Shown one piece after another: positions 25,728 to 34,601 of a stretch of DNA of 64,000 bases (within the stretch, counting starts at the first letter, position 1; each line of letters begins with the position of its first letter). Both the position numbers and the translations under genes were made by a program. This DNA comes from Luteimonas huabeiensis HB2 (GTDB taxonomy: Bacteria > Pseudomonadota > Gammaproteobacteria > Xanthomonadales > Xanthomonadaceae), in the NCBI RefSeq assembly GCF_000559025.1, contig NZ_JAAN01000011.1, positions 28,907 through 92,906 on the forward strand. Reading direction: 5' to 3'. The notes beneath the pieces were generated by a model. That model was not told the origin of the DNA, searched no databases, and saw only the letters and a list, made by a program, of their open reading frames with translations.

Positions 25728-26752
25728 GCGCGCTGGGCGGACTTTTCGACGGCTTCGCCTGGCCCTGGCTGCTGCTCGCGCTGCCGCTGCCCTGGCTGCT
25801 GCGGCGCCTGCTGCCGGCGGTGCGGCCGGGCGGCGCCGCGCTGCGCGTGCCCTGGGGCGAGCGGCTGCGGGCGGTGGCCCCGCCGCGCGGCGCGGGCCGC
25901 GGCCGTGGCGGGGCGCGGCTGTGGATCGCGGCGCTGGCCTGGGCGTGCCTGTGCGTGGCGGCGGCGCGGCCGCAGGTGCTGGGCGAGCCGGTGCAACCGC
26001 CCCGGGCCGCGCGCGATCTGATGCTGGCAGTCGATCTCTCCGGCAGCATGTCGGAGGAAGACATGCTGCTCGGCGGCCGCGTGGTCGATCGCCTGACCGC
26101 GGCCAAGGCGGTGATCGCCGACTTCCTCGACCGCCGCGCCGGCGATCGCGTCGGCCTGCTGCTGTTCGGCCGCCGCGCCTACACAGTGGCGCCGCTGACC
26201 TTCGACCGCGACAGCGTGCGCGAACAGTTGCTCGACGCCGTGGTCGGCCTGGCCGGGCGCGAGACCGCCATCGGCGACGCGATCGGGCTGGCGGTGAAGC
26301 GGCTGCGCGCGCAGCCGGCCGGGCAGCGGGTGCTGATCCTGCTCACCGACGGCGTCAACACCGCCGGGCTGCTCGATCCGCTCAAGGCCGCGGAGCTGGC
26401 GCGCGACGCCCAGGTCCGCGTGCATACCATCGCCTTCGGCGGCGAGGGCGGCGGCATGTCCGTCTTCGGCTTCCGCCTGCCGTCGCGCGGCACCGAGGAG
26501 ATCGACGAAGCCACGCTGGAGCGGATCGCCGACATGACCGGCGGGCGCATGTTCCGCGCCCGCGATACCGCGGAGCTGGCCGGCATCTATGCCGAGATCG
26601 ACCGGCTGGAGCCGGTCGAGCGGCCGGCCGAGGCGGTGCGGCCGCGCGTCGAGCGCTACCACGTGCCGCTCGCGCTGGCGCTGCTGCTCGGGCTGCTCGC
26701 GCTGGCGCCCTGGCCGAACGCGCGGCTGCGGCGGCGGGAGGCGGACGCATGA
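25724..26752 (+). CDS. batA: VWA domain membrane protein (BatA type)
   Basis: A 342-residue protein with N-terminal hydrophobic segments (about residues 12-27 and 66-84), a periplasmic von Willebrand A domain and a C-terminal membrane helix (about residues 310-330). The VWA domain has an intact MIDAS signature DLSGSMS and the LLTDGVNT strand, so it should bind a divalent metal. BatA/B/D proteins form a membrane complex in other bacteria linked to envelope stress tolerance. The gene overlaps its neighbour on each side by four bases. Confidence 0.9.
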   Translation: MSALGGLFDGFAWPWLLLALPLPWLLRRLLPAVRPGGAALRVPWGERLRAVAPPRGAGRGRGGARLWIAALAWACLCVAAARPQVLGEPVQPPRAARDLMLAVDLSGSMSEEDMLLGGRVVDRLTAAKAVIADFLDRRAGDRVGLLLFGRRAYTVAPLTFDRDSVREQLLDAVVGLAGRETAIGDAIGLAVKRLRAQPAGQRVLILLTDGVNTAGLLDPLKAAELARDAQVRVHTIAFGGEGGGMSVFGFRLPSRGTEEIDEATLERIADMTGGRMFRARDTAELAGIYAEIDRLEPVERPAEAVRPRVERYHVPLALALLLGLLALAPWPNARLRRREADA

Positions 26753-28515
26753 GCGGGCTCGGCGCACTGGTGTTCCTGCGCCCGGCCTGGCTGTGGGCGC
26801 TGCTGGTCCTGCCGCTCGCGGCCTGGTGGGGGCTGCGCCGCCGGCGGCGGGCCACGGCGTGGCGCGATGCCGTGGACCCGCACCTGTTGCCGCACCTGCT
26901 GGCCGCGCGCGGCGGCGGACGCGGCGCCTGGGGGCTGGCCGCGCTGCTGGCGGCGCTGGCGCTCGCGGTGGCGGCGCTGGCGGGACCGAGCTGGCGCAGC
27001 GCAACGCAGCCGTTGGCGCAGGAAGCGGCGCCGCTGGTGATCGCGCTCGACCTGTCGGGCGCGGCGCTCGCCAACGATCTGCCGCCCTCGCGGCTGCTGC
27101 AGGCGCGGGCGAAGATCGCCGCGCTGCTGCGGGCGCGCGGCAGCGGCCAGACCGGGCTGGTGGTCTGGGCGGACGATGCGTTCACCGTCGCGCCGCTGAC
27201 CTCGGACGCGGCCAACGTGGCGCTGTTTCTCGATGCGCTCTCGCCCGCGATCATGCCGGTCGACGGCCACCGGCCCGAGCGCGCGATCCGCCACGCCGTG
27301 CGCCTGCTGCGGCAGGCGGGCGCGCAGCGCGGCGACATCCTGCTGCTGACCGGCGAGGCCTCGGGCGTCGCCGCGCGCGCCGCGGCGGCGGCCGCGTCCG
27401 ACGGCTACCGGGTGTCCGTGCTGGGCCTGGGCAGCGCGGCCGGTGCCGCCTATCGTCGCGACGACGGCAGTTTCGGCCGCACCCGCCTCGACGCGCCGGC
27501 GCTGCGCGCGGTGGCGGCCGCCGGCGGCGGCGCCTATGCCCCGCTGGAGGCCGGCGACGGCGATCTGCGCGCGCTCGGCGTGCTCGATCCGCGCGCGGGT
27601 GCCGGCACAGGGGCCGCGCAGGGCGGAGCGGACGGCGTGCGCCTGGACGAGGGTTACTGGCTGCTGCTGCCGTTGCTGGTGCTGGCCGCGCTGGCGTTCC
27701 GCCGCGGCGGCGCGCTCGCGGTGCTGGCGCTGGCGCTGTGCGGGCCGCTGCTGCTGGCCGCGCCGGCGCGCGCGCAGCCGGCGCCGGAGACGGCCGCCGC
27801 GCAGCCCGCGGACGCCGCGCCCCGCGGCGGCCTGTGGCGACGCGCCGACCAGGCGCTGCATGCGCGGATGCGCGAAGGCATCGAGGCCTACCGTGCCGGC
27901 GACTACGCCCGCGCGGAAGCCGCCTGGCGCGGCCTGCCCGGGGCCGAGGCCGCCTACAACCGCGGCAACGCGCTGGCCAAGGCGGGCCGCTACGAGCAGG
28001 CCATCGCCGCCTACGACGAGGCGCTGCGCCGGCAGCCGGGCATGGCCGATGCCCTGGCCAACCGCGAAGCGGTACGGCAGGCGATGCGGCGGCAACCGCC
28101 GCCTTCGGGCCAGCGCCCGGACCCGCGCGGCGACTCCGAGCAGCAGGGCGAGGCGCAGCCGGGACGCGAATCGCCCGAGCAGGCGCAGGACAGCGGCCAG
28201 GCCGGCGACAGCGCCGCCGATGCGCCGGCGCAGGATGCCCCCGAGCGCGAGCAGCCGCAGGGCGCCGACGCCCAGGCGCAGCAGGCCGCGGACGAGGCGC
28301 AGCGCCGGCGCATGGACGAGGCGATGCGGCAGGCGGACACGGCCGGCGAGGCGGAGTCCGGGGCGGAGGGGGCGCCGGCCGAGACCCGCGAGGAGCGCGA
28401 GCAGCGCGAGGCCAACGAGGCCTGGCTGCGCCGCGTACCCGACGACCCCGGCGGCCTGCTGCGCGAGAAGTTCCGCCTGGAGCACGAACGCCGCCGTTTC
28501 GGCGCAGGATCCTGA
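26749..28515 (+). CDS. batB: VWA-TPR fusion protein (BatB/BatC type)
   Basis: A 588-residue protein combining a BatB-like VWA module with a BatC-like tetratricopeptide tail. Membrane segments flank the VWA domain (around residues 12-28, 60-82 and 300-345). A TPR unit follows (YRAGDYARAEAAWRG and AYNRGNALAKAGRYEQAIAAYDEAL). The C-terminal ~140 residues are low-complexity Gln/Ala/Glu/Asp. The MIDAS-equivalent sequence is DLSGAALAND, where the second serine of DxSxS is Ala, so metal binding may be lost. The gene overlaps batA by four bases and lies 2 bp before batD. Confidence 0.88.
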   Translation: MSGLGALVFLRPAWLWALLVLPLAAWWGLRRRRRATAWRDAVDPHLLPHLLAARGGGRGAWGLAALLAALALAVAALAGPSWRSATQPLAQEAAPLVIALDLSGAALANDLPPSRLLQARAKIAALLRARGSGQTGLVVWADDAFTVAPLTSDAANVALFLDALSPAIMPVDGHRPERAIRHAVRLLRQAGAQRGDILLLTGEASGVAARAAAAAASDGYRVSVLGLGSAAGAAYRRDDGSFGRTRLDAPALRAVAAAGGGAYAPLEAGDGDLRALGVLDPRAGAGTGAAQGGADGVRLDEGYWLLLPLLVLAALAFRRGGALAVLALALCGPLLLAAPARAQPAPETAAAQPADAAPRGGLWRRADQALHARMREGIEAYRAGDYARAEAAWRGLPGAEAAYNRGNALAKAGRYEQAIAAYDEALRRQPGMADALANREAVRQAMRRQPPPSGQRPDPRGDSEQQGEAQPGRESPEQAQDSGQAGDSAADAPAQDAPEREQPQGADAQAQQAADEAQRRRMDEAMRQADTAGEAESGAEGAPAETREEREQREANEAWLRRVPDDPGGLLREKFRLEHERRRFGAGS

Positions 28516-28517
28516 CC

Positions 28518-30197
28518 ATGCCGCGTTGCCTGTTTTCCCTGTTCTGCTGCCTGGCCCTGCTGTGGCCCGCCGCCGGCGCGCACGCGCAGGTGCGCGCCTG
28601 GCTCGATCGCGACCGCATCGCGCTGGGCGAGACCGCCACGCTCAACGTCGAAAGCGAGCAGGCCGGCGCGCCGGCGCCGGACTGGTCGCCGCTGGAGCGC
28701 GACTTCCGGCTCAGCGCGCACACCAGCACCCGGCAGGTGGAGATCGTCAATGGGCGCCAGCGCGCGCGCACGCTCCATGCCGTGGCCCTGGAGCCGCGCC
28801 GGGCCGGCGAGCTGCGGATCCCGGCGCTGGCGGTCGGCAGCGCGACCACCGCGCCGCTGACGCTGTCGGTCGGCCCGCCGGACAGCGCCCCGGCGCGCGC
28901 CGGCGAGCCCGCCTTCATCGAGTCCGAGCTGGACGTGCCGCACGGCTACGTCCAGCAGGCGATCGGCTACACGCTGCGGCTGCACTACGCCACGCCGCTG
29001 ATCTCCGGCGAACTGGAGCAGCCCGCGCCCGAGGGCGCCTCGCTGCAGCGCATCGGCAGCGACGTGCAGTACACCCGCGAACTCGGCGGGCGCCGCTACA
29101 CCGTGGTCGAGCGCCGTTTCATGCTGGTACCCGACCGCAGCGGCACGCTGACCCTCCCCGGCGCGCGCTTCACCGGCCGCGGCACCGGCAGTTTCTTCGA
29201 CGAGATCTTCGGCGACGGCTCGCGCCTGCTGAGCGCACACAGCGCGCCGCGCATGCTGGAGATCCGGCCGATCCCGGACCAGGCCCCGCAGCCTTGGCTG
29301 CCGCTGCGCGCGCTGGAACTGACGTATCTGTCCGCGCCGCAGCGCGCACGCGCGGGCGAGGCGGTGGAGATCGTGGTCGAGGCGCGCGCCGACGGCGCCA
29401 GCGGCGGCCAGTTGCCGCCGCTGGAACTGCAGGTGGACGGCGGCGCGCAGGTGTTCCCCGAGCCGCCCGAGATCGAGGAGCGCTTCGAGGACGGGCGGCC
29501 GCAGGTGCGTGCCACGCGGCGCTTCTCGGTGGTGCCGGCGCAGGCGGGTACGGTGCGGGTGCGTGGCCCGCGGCTGGCCTGGTGGGACGTGCGCGCGGAC
29601 GCCGCGCGCGAGGCCGCGCTGCCCGACCTGCGGATCGAGGTGGCGGCCGGCGCCGTCGCCGCGGCCCCGGCCCAGGCTCCGGCCGCCGTGGCGTCGCGCG
29701 ACGACGATGACGATGCGGGCTGGATCCGCGTGCCGGGGGTGCAGGAGCCGGTGCGCCCGTGGGCGCTGGCCACGGTGGTCTTCGCGCTGCTGTGGCTGGT
29801 CACGTTGGCGTGGGGCCTGTACCGGCGGCCCGCGTCCCCGGAGGCGCCGCGGGATGGTCCGGATCGCGCGCGCGCCGCAGGTAATGGCGGCAGCGAGGCG
29901 CAGCGGCTGCGCGCGTTGCGGCAGGTCCTGGATACCGGCGATCTGGGCGAGGTCGCCTCGGCGCTGTGCGGCCTGTCGGAACCGCCGGCCGCCGACCTCG
30001 ATGCCTTGCGCGCGCGCCTGGCCGAGCCCGCGCAGGTGGCGGCGGTGGAGGCGCTGCAGCGCGCGCGCTGGGCCGATGGCGACGTCCGGGCCGCGCGCGC
30101 GGCGGTCCGCGAGGCCTTCCGCCACGGCCCGCGCTGGCGCACGCCGGCGGCGGCCGAAGCCGAGGCGCCGCCGCTGCCGCCGCTGTACCCGCCTTAA
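28518..30197 (+). CDS. batD: BatD-like membrane protein
   Basis: A 559-residue BatD protein. A signal peptide (about residues 1-23, AGAHAQ) is followed by several beta-rich periplasmic repeats beginning VRAWLDRDRIALGETATLNVE. An acidic linker (SRDDDDDAG), one membrane helix (about residues 413-433) and a cytoplasmic helical tail complete it. It is the last gene of the MoxR-Bat operon. No catalytic motif is expected in this family. Confidence 0.9.
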   Translation: MPRCLFSLFCCLALLWPAAGAHAQVRAWLDRDRIALGETATLNVESEQAGAPAPDWSPLERDFRLSAHTSTRQVEIVNGRQRARTLHAVALEPRRAGELRIPALAVGSATTAPLTLSVGPPDSAPARAGEPAFIESELDVPHGYVQQAIGYTLRLHYATPLISGELEQPAPEGASLQRIGSDVQYTRELGGRRYTVVERRFMLVPDRSGTLTLPGARFTGRGTGSFFDEIFGDGSRLLSAHSAPRMLEIRPIPDQAPQPWLPLRALELTYLSAPQRARAGEAVEIVVEARADGASGGQLPPLELQVDGGAQVFPEPPEIEERFEDGRPQVRATRRFSVVPAQAGTVRVRGPRLAWWDVRADAAREAALPDLRIEVAAGAVAAAPAQAPAAVASRDDDDDAGWIRVPGVQEPVRPWALATVVFALLWLVTLAWGLYRRPASPEAPRDGPDRARAAGNGGSEAQRLRALRQVLDTGDLGEVASALCGLSEPPAADLDALRARLAEPAQVAAVEALQRARWADGDVRAARAAVREAFRHGPRWRTPAAAEAEAPPLPPLYPP

Positions 30198-30290
30198 GAC
30201 CTGTGAATACCGATCGCGTGCCTCGCACTGTCCCTGCGGGCCTGCGCGGCAGGAAGAGCGACGGCGCGAACAGGCCCAAGGCGCATCGCG

Positions 30291-30430
30291 ATTCGACCTG
30301 CAGCGCCGAAGCTGTCGCAGCTTCCGCAAGCGAGGCCCGTCGTCTCTTCTCCCACAAGCGGGCGCATGTCGCGCCTTCTCCCGCGAGGGGGGCATGCCCC
30401 CCCTTCTCCCGCGAGCGGGCGCATCTGCCC
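30291..30430. repeat. composite palindromic repeat, left half
   Basis: Contains three or four copies of a TTCTCCCRCRAGCGGGCGCAT-like unit whose core CCCGC-loop-GCGGG can fold into a hairpin. It begins with GATTCGACCTGCAGCGCCGAAG, which matches in inverse orientation the end of the repeat at 53629-53870. The IS3-type element at 30431 cuts it from its right half at 31487. Located between convergent batD and the P1 peptidase, so the hairpins may end transcription. Confidence 0.75.
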
Positions 30431-30451
30431 TGGTCTAATTCTCGTGGACAC
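30431..30451 (+). repeat. left terminal inverted repeat of the IS
   Basis: Starts TGGTCTAATTC and ends GTGGACAC. It matches the reverse complement of 31456-31476 at 17 of 21 positions. Confidence 0.8.
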
Positions 30452-30466
30452 CTCGATAGGGGATGA

Positions 30467-31441
<975 letters not shown>

Positions 31442-31455
31442 AATCCCCTATCCCC

Positions 31456-31476
31456 GTGTCCACCAAAACTTGACCA
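31456..31476 (-). repeat. right terminal inverted repeat of the IS
   Basis: On the plus strand it begins GTGTCCACC and ends TTGACCA. It is the 17-of-21 inverse match of 30431-30451. Confidence 0.8.
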
Positions 31477-31486
31477 CGACAATCTT

Positions 31487-31735
31487 GTTCCTTCTCCCGC
31501 AAGCGGGCGCATGTCGTTCCTTCTCGCGCAGCGCCGGATGAGGGCTGCTTTCGCACGCCCGCGGCATGCCCCCATCCGCCTTCGGCACCTTCCCCCGCTT
31601 GCGGGGGAAGGAAAAAACAGGATGGTCCCCGCTTGCGGGGGAAGGGAAAACAGGATGGTTCCCGCTTGCGGGGGAAGGGAAAAACAGCGTGGTCCCCGCT
31701 TGCGGGAGAAGGGGCGTACGCGATATGTCGATGCA
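31487..31735. repeat. composite palindromic repeat, right half
   Basis: One forward hairpin unit (TTCTCCCGCAAGCGGGCGCAT) leads to a central segment, CGCCGGATGAGGGC to CCCCCATCCGCCTTCGGCACC, with inverted ends (GGATGAGGG/CCCCATCC). Four inverted units of TCCCCGCTTGCGGGGGAAGG follow, spaced by AAAACAGGATGG-like linkers. The same central segment recurs at 46440-46510. The array lies just downstream of the P1 peptidase stop. Confidence 0.82.
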
Positions 31736-31737
31736 AC

Positions 31738-32925
31738 CTAGCGCCGGTCCGTGCCGTGCGCCAGGGCGCCGGCGGCGCGCAGGGCGTCCAGCACCGGCTG
31801 CAGGGGCAGCGCGGGCGCGGTGCCGCGGTGCCCGCGGACGGTCTCGGCGCGGAACAAGGAGTTGACGATGGATTCCTCGGTGGCGTCGGCGACGGCCTCG
31901 AACAGCGGCGTGAGCGCGTCGTCGGCCAGTACCGCGGATGCGCGCAACGGCACGCCCTGGCGGCGGCGCACGCGTTGCGAGGTGGAGAACGCGATGACGT
32001 AGTCGCCGGAGCCGTGCGACATGTTCGAACCCGTGCGCGCGAGACCGACCAGCGCGCGGGTCGCCAGGCGGCGCAGCTGGCGCGCATCGAGCGGCGCGTC
32101 GGTGGCCACGACGATCATGATGCTGCCGTCGCCGCTGTCGGGCGCCGCGAGCTCCGACGGCTCCGGCAGCGAGGCCCAGACCGGGACGCCGGCGATGGCG
32201 AGCCGGCCGCCGTAGTTGCTCTGCACCAGCACGCCGACGGCGAAGTCGGCGCCGCCCGCGGCGACGATCCGCGAGCTGGTGCCGATGCCGCCCTTCCAGC
32301 CGAACGCCACCGTGCCCGCGCCGGCGCCCACGGCGCCTTCGGCGACCGGTCCGGTGGACGCGGTCTCCAGCGCGCGATGCACGTGCTCGGGCCGCAGCGC
32401 GCGCTGGCGGATGTCGTTGAGGACGCCGTCGTTGGTCTCGCCGACCACGGGATTGATCGAGCGCACGTCCTCCATGCCCGGCCGCGCCAGCATCCACGCG
32501 GCGAGGGCGTCGGCCGCCTTCCACACGCCGAGCGTGCCGGTGAGCAGGATCGGGGTTTCCAGTTCGCCGAGTTCCTCGACCTGGCTGGCGCCGACCAGCT
32601 TGCCGAAGCCGTTGCCGACCACGATCGCCGCGGGCACGCGTTCGGCGAACAGGTCGCCGCCGTGGGGAAGGACGGCGGTGACGCCGGTATGCAGGCGCTC
32701 GCCCTCGGCCAGCGTCGCGTGCCCGACCCGCACGCCGGCCACGTCGGTGATGGCGTTCAGCGCGCCGGTGCGATGGATGCCGATCGCCACCCCGGCTTCC
32801 CGCGCGCGCGGGCGCTGGCCGGGTTCGGATTGCGCCTGCGCGGTCCAGCTCGCGGCGGCGAGCAATGCGGCCAGTGCGCCGGCGGCGATGGGCGCGAAGG
32901 CGCGCGATCCGGAATTTCGGTCCAT
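31738..32925 (-). CDS. P1 family peptidase (DmpA-type aminopeptidase)
   Basis: A 395-residue Ntn-hydrolase of the DmpA/S58 family. It has a signal peptide (about residues 1-31, TAQAQS), so it is exported. Family landmarks are the N-terminal TDVAGVRVGHATL, GTLGVWKAADA and the self-cleavage site GDGSIMIVVATDAPL. In DmpA the serine of this last motif becomes the new N-terminal nucleophile after autoproteolysis. Known members release N-terminal L- or D-Ala or beta-amino acids from peptides and amides. The start at 32925 is chosen for the signal peptide. It is divergent from the dipeptidase gene, with a palindromic element between. Confidence 0.88.
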   Translation of the reverse strand: MDRNSGSRAFAPIAAGALAALLAAASWTAQAQSEPGQRPRAREAGVAIGIHRTGALNAITDVAGVRVGHATLAEGERLHTGVTAVLPHGGDLFAERVPAAIVVGNGFGKLVGASQVEELGELETPILLTGTLGVWKAADALAAWMLARPGMEDVRSINPVVGETNDGVLNDIRQRALRPEHVHRALETASTGPVAEGAVGAGAGTVAFGWKGGIGTSSRIVAAGGADFAVGVLVQSNYGGRLAIAGVPVWASLPEPSELAAPDSGDGSIMIVVATDAPLDARQLRRLATRALVGLARTGSNMSHGSGDYVIAFSTSQRVRRRQGVPLRASAVLADDALTPLFEAVADATEESIVNSLFRAETVRGHRGTAPALPLQPVLDALRAAGALAHGTDRR

Positions 32926-33031
32926 GGTCGTCGACTCCGCGGAAGAGGACCGGGCGCGGGCGTCGCCGCGCAAGCGGCGAGCGCGCCGGCAGCCGGCACG
33001 GGGCAGTGTGCCGCATCCGCGCCGGCGCGGA

Positions 33032-33076
33032 ATCGGGGTTTCCCCCGATGGCGCCGGCGCCGGCATCTGCTTCACT
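33032..33076 (+). promoter_or_regulatory. shared regulon element 1 and -10
   Basis: ATCGGGG-TTTC-CCCCGAT (33032-33049) is a perfect 7-bp inverted repeat. Exactly 21 bp downstream is TTCACT (33071-33076), a -10-like hexamer for the dipeptidase gene at 33195. On the other strand CACACT lies 21 bp from the palindrome, facing the P1 peptidase. Related sites occur at 34415 and 41984 with the same spacing. Confidence 0.6.
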
Positions 33077-33194
33077 CGGCGGGGACCGGGCGCGGCGGCG
33101 ACTCGCCGGAGACAGGCGCGCGAAGTCGTCCGCGCGCAACCCGCCTGGCGCCGCTTCCGCACCCCTAGACCGCCCGGCCGCCAGGAGCCGTCCC

Positions 33195-34418
33195 ATGCGC
33201 CACCGCCGCCTGCCGATGCCGCGACACGCCACCGCGCTGCTGGCCGCCCTGTGCCTGTGCGCCGGGGCGCGCGCCGACGAACGCCCCGCGGTGGGAATCG
33301 TCGATACCCACATCGATGCGCCGGCGCTGCTGCAGTCGCGGTGGGCGGACCTGGGCGCGGATGCGCCCGATCGCGAGTTCGACTACCCGCGCGCCCGCGC
33401 CGGCGGGCTGGCGGTGGCCTTCATGTCGATCTACACCTCGGCCGAGCAGGACGCGTCGGGCGCCGCGACCCAGGCCGCGCACGCGCAGATCGACGCGGTG
33501 GAGGCGCTGGCGGCGCGGCACCCGGACAAGTTCGCGCTCCTGCGCTCGCCGCGCGACGTGGAGCGGCTGCGCGCCGGCGGCCGGGTCCTGCTGCCGCTGG
33601 GCATGGAGAACGCCGCGCCCATCGGCGACGACCTGTCGCGGCTGCGCCTGTTCCACGACCGCGGCATCCGCTACGTGACGCTGGCGCACGGGGCGGCGAA
33701 CCGCTTCGCCGATTCCTCCTACGACATCGAGAAGAAGTGGGGCGGGCTGAGCCCGCTGGGCCGGGAGGCGGTCGCGGAGATGAACCGCCTCGGCATCATG
33801 GTCGATGTCTCGCACCTTTCCGACGAGGCCGCCGCGCAGGCGATCGAGCTGAGCCGGGCGCCGGTGATCGCCAGCCATTCCTCGTTCCGCGGGCTGACCC
33901 CGGGCTTCGAGCGCAACATCGGCGACGCGCTGGCCAGGCGGGTCGCCGCGAAGGGCGGCGTGGTGCAGGTCACCTTCGGCACCAACTTCGTCGAGCCCGA
34001 GGGTGCCGCCAACCTGCAGGCGCTGTACCGGGCGCGCAACGATTTCAACAAGCGCAACGCCCGGCGCGCGGCGGCGGGGCTGCCGCCGGAGGATCGCGCG
34101 GCGTTCGAGGCCGAGTGGCGGCGGACGCATCCCCGGGTGACGACCACCATCGAGCGGGTCCTCGACCACATCGACTACGGGGTGGCGCTGCTGGGCGTGG
34201 AGCATGTCGGCATCGGCTCGGACTTCGACGGCGTCGGCGGCAACCTGCCGCGGGGCCTACGCAGCGTGGCCGACTATCCCGCGCTGATCGACGGCCTGCG
34301 CGAGCGCGGCTATGCGGAGCGGGACATCGCCAGGATCGCCGGCGGCAACCTGCTGCGGGTGTGGGCGCAGGTCGAGGACGCGGCCGAACGCGGCGGGCGC
34401 GACGCGAGCGGGAATTGA
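33195..34418 (+). CDS. membrane dipeptidase (renal dipeptidase family)
   Basis: A 407-residue zinc dipeptidase of peptidase family M19, which cleaves dipeptides and tolerates a D-residue at the C-terminal side. An N-terminal signal peptide (about residues 1-27, GARA) exports it. Metal ligands are visible: HID in VDTHIDAP, Glu in LGMENAAP, and His in VSHLS and ASHSS. Asp in IGSDFDG and the C-terminal GGNLLRVW are typical of the family. The ATG at 33195 follows AGGAG (33183-33187) by 7 nt. It belongs to the putative peptide-scavenging block. Confidence 0.93.
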   Translation: MRHRRLPMPRHATALLAALCLCAGARADERPAVGIVDTHIDAPALLQSRWADLGADAPDREFDYPRARAGGLAVAFMSIYTSAEQDASGAATQAAHAQIDAVEALAARHPDKFALLRSPRDVERLRAGGRVLLPLGMENAAPIGDDLSRLRLFHDRGIRYVTLAHGAANRFADSSYDIEKKWGGLSPLGREAVAEMNRLGIMVDVSHLSDEAAAQAIELSRAPVIASHSSFRGLTPGFERNIGDALARRVAAKGGVVQVTFGTNFVEPEGAANLQALYRARNDFNKRNARRAAAGLPPEDRAAFEAEWRRTHPRVTTTIERVLDHIDYGVALLGVEHVGIGSDFDGVGGNLPRGLRSVADYPALIDGLRERGYAERDIARIAGGNLLRVWAQVEDAAERGGRDASGN

Positions 34419-34459
34419 GGGTTTCCCCCGATGTGGGGGGCGGTGGCGGCACCTAGCAT
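34415..34459 (+). promoter_or_regulatory. shared regulon element 2 and -10
   Basis: TTGAGGG-TTTC-CCCCGAT (34415-34432) keeps the right half of the palindrome seen at 33032. TAGCAT (34454-34459) follows at exactly 21 bp. It overlaps the dipeptidase stop codon and lies 170 bp before the TonB-dependent receptor start, which it probably drives. Confidence 0.6.
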
Positions 34460-34601
34460 CGAAACTCGCCCCGCGCCCGTATCCGCGAACGACGGACGCA
34501 GGCGCGCACCCGCCCACGCATCCGAAGCCGGCGCCGAACGCGCGGCGCACGGCTGCGGGCCCTCTCCCCAGCGGAAGCTCCGCGCAACCGAGGTCGATCG
34601 C

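Noticed and set aside
31580..31715. Regularly spaced repeats resembling a CRISPR array
   Set aside because: The units are ~20 bp hairpins separated by nearly identical short linkers, so there are no unique spacers, and no cas gene is in the window.
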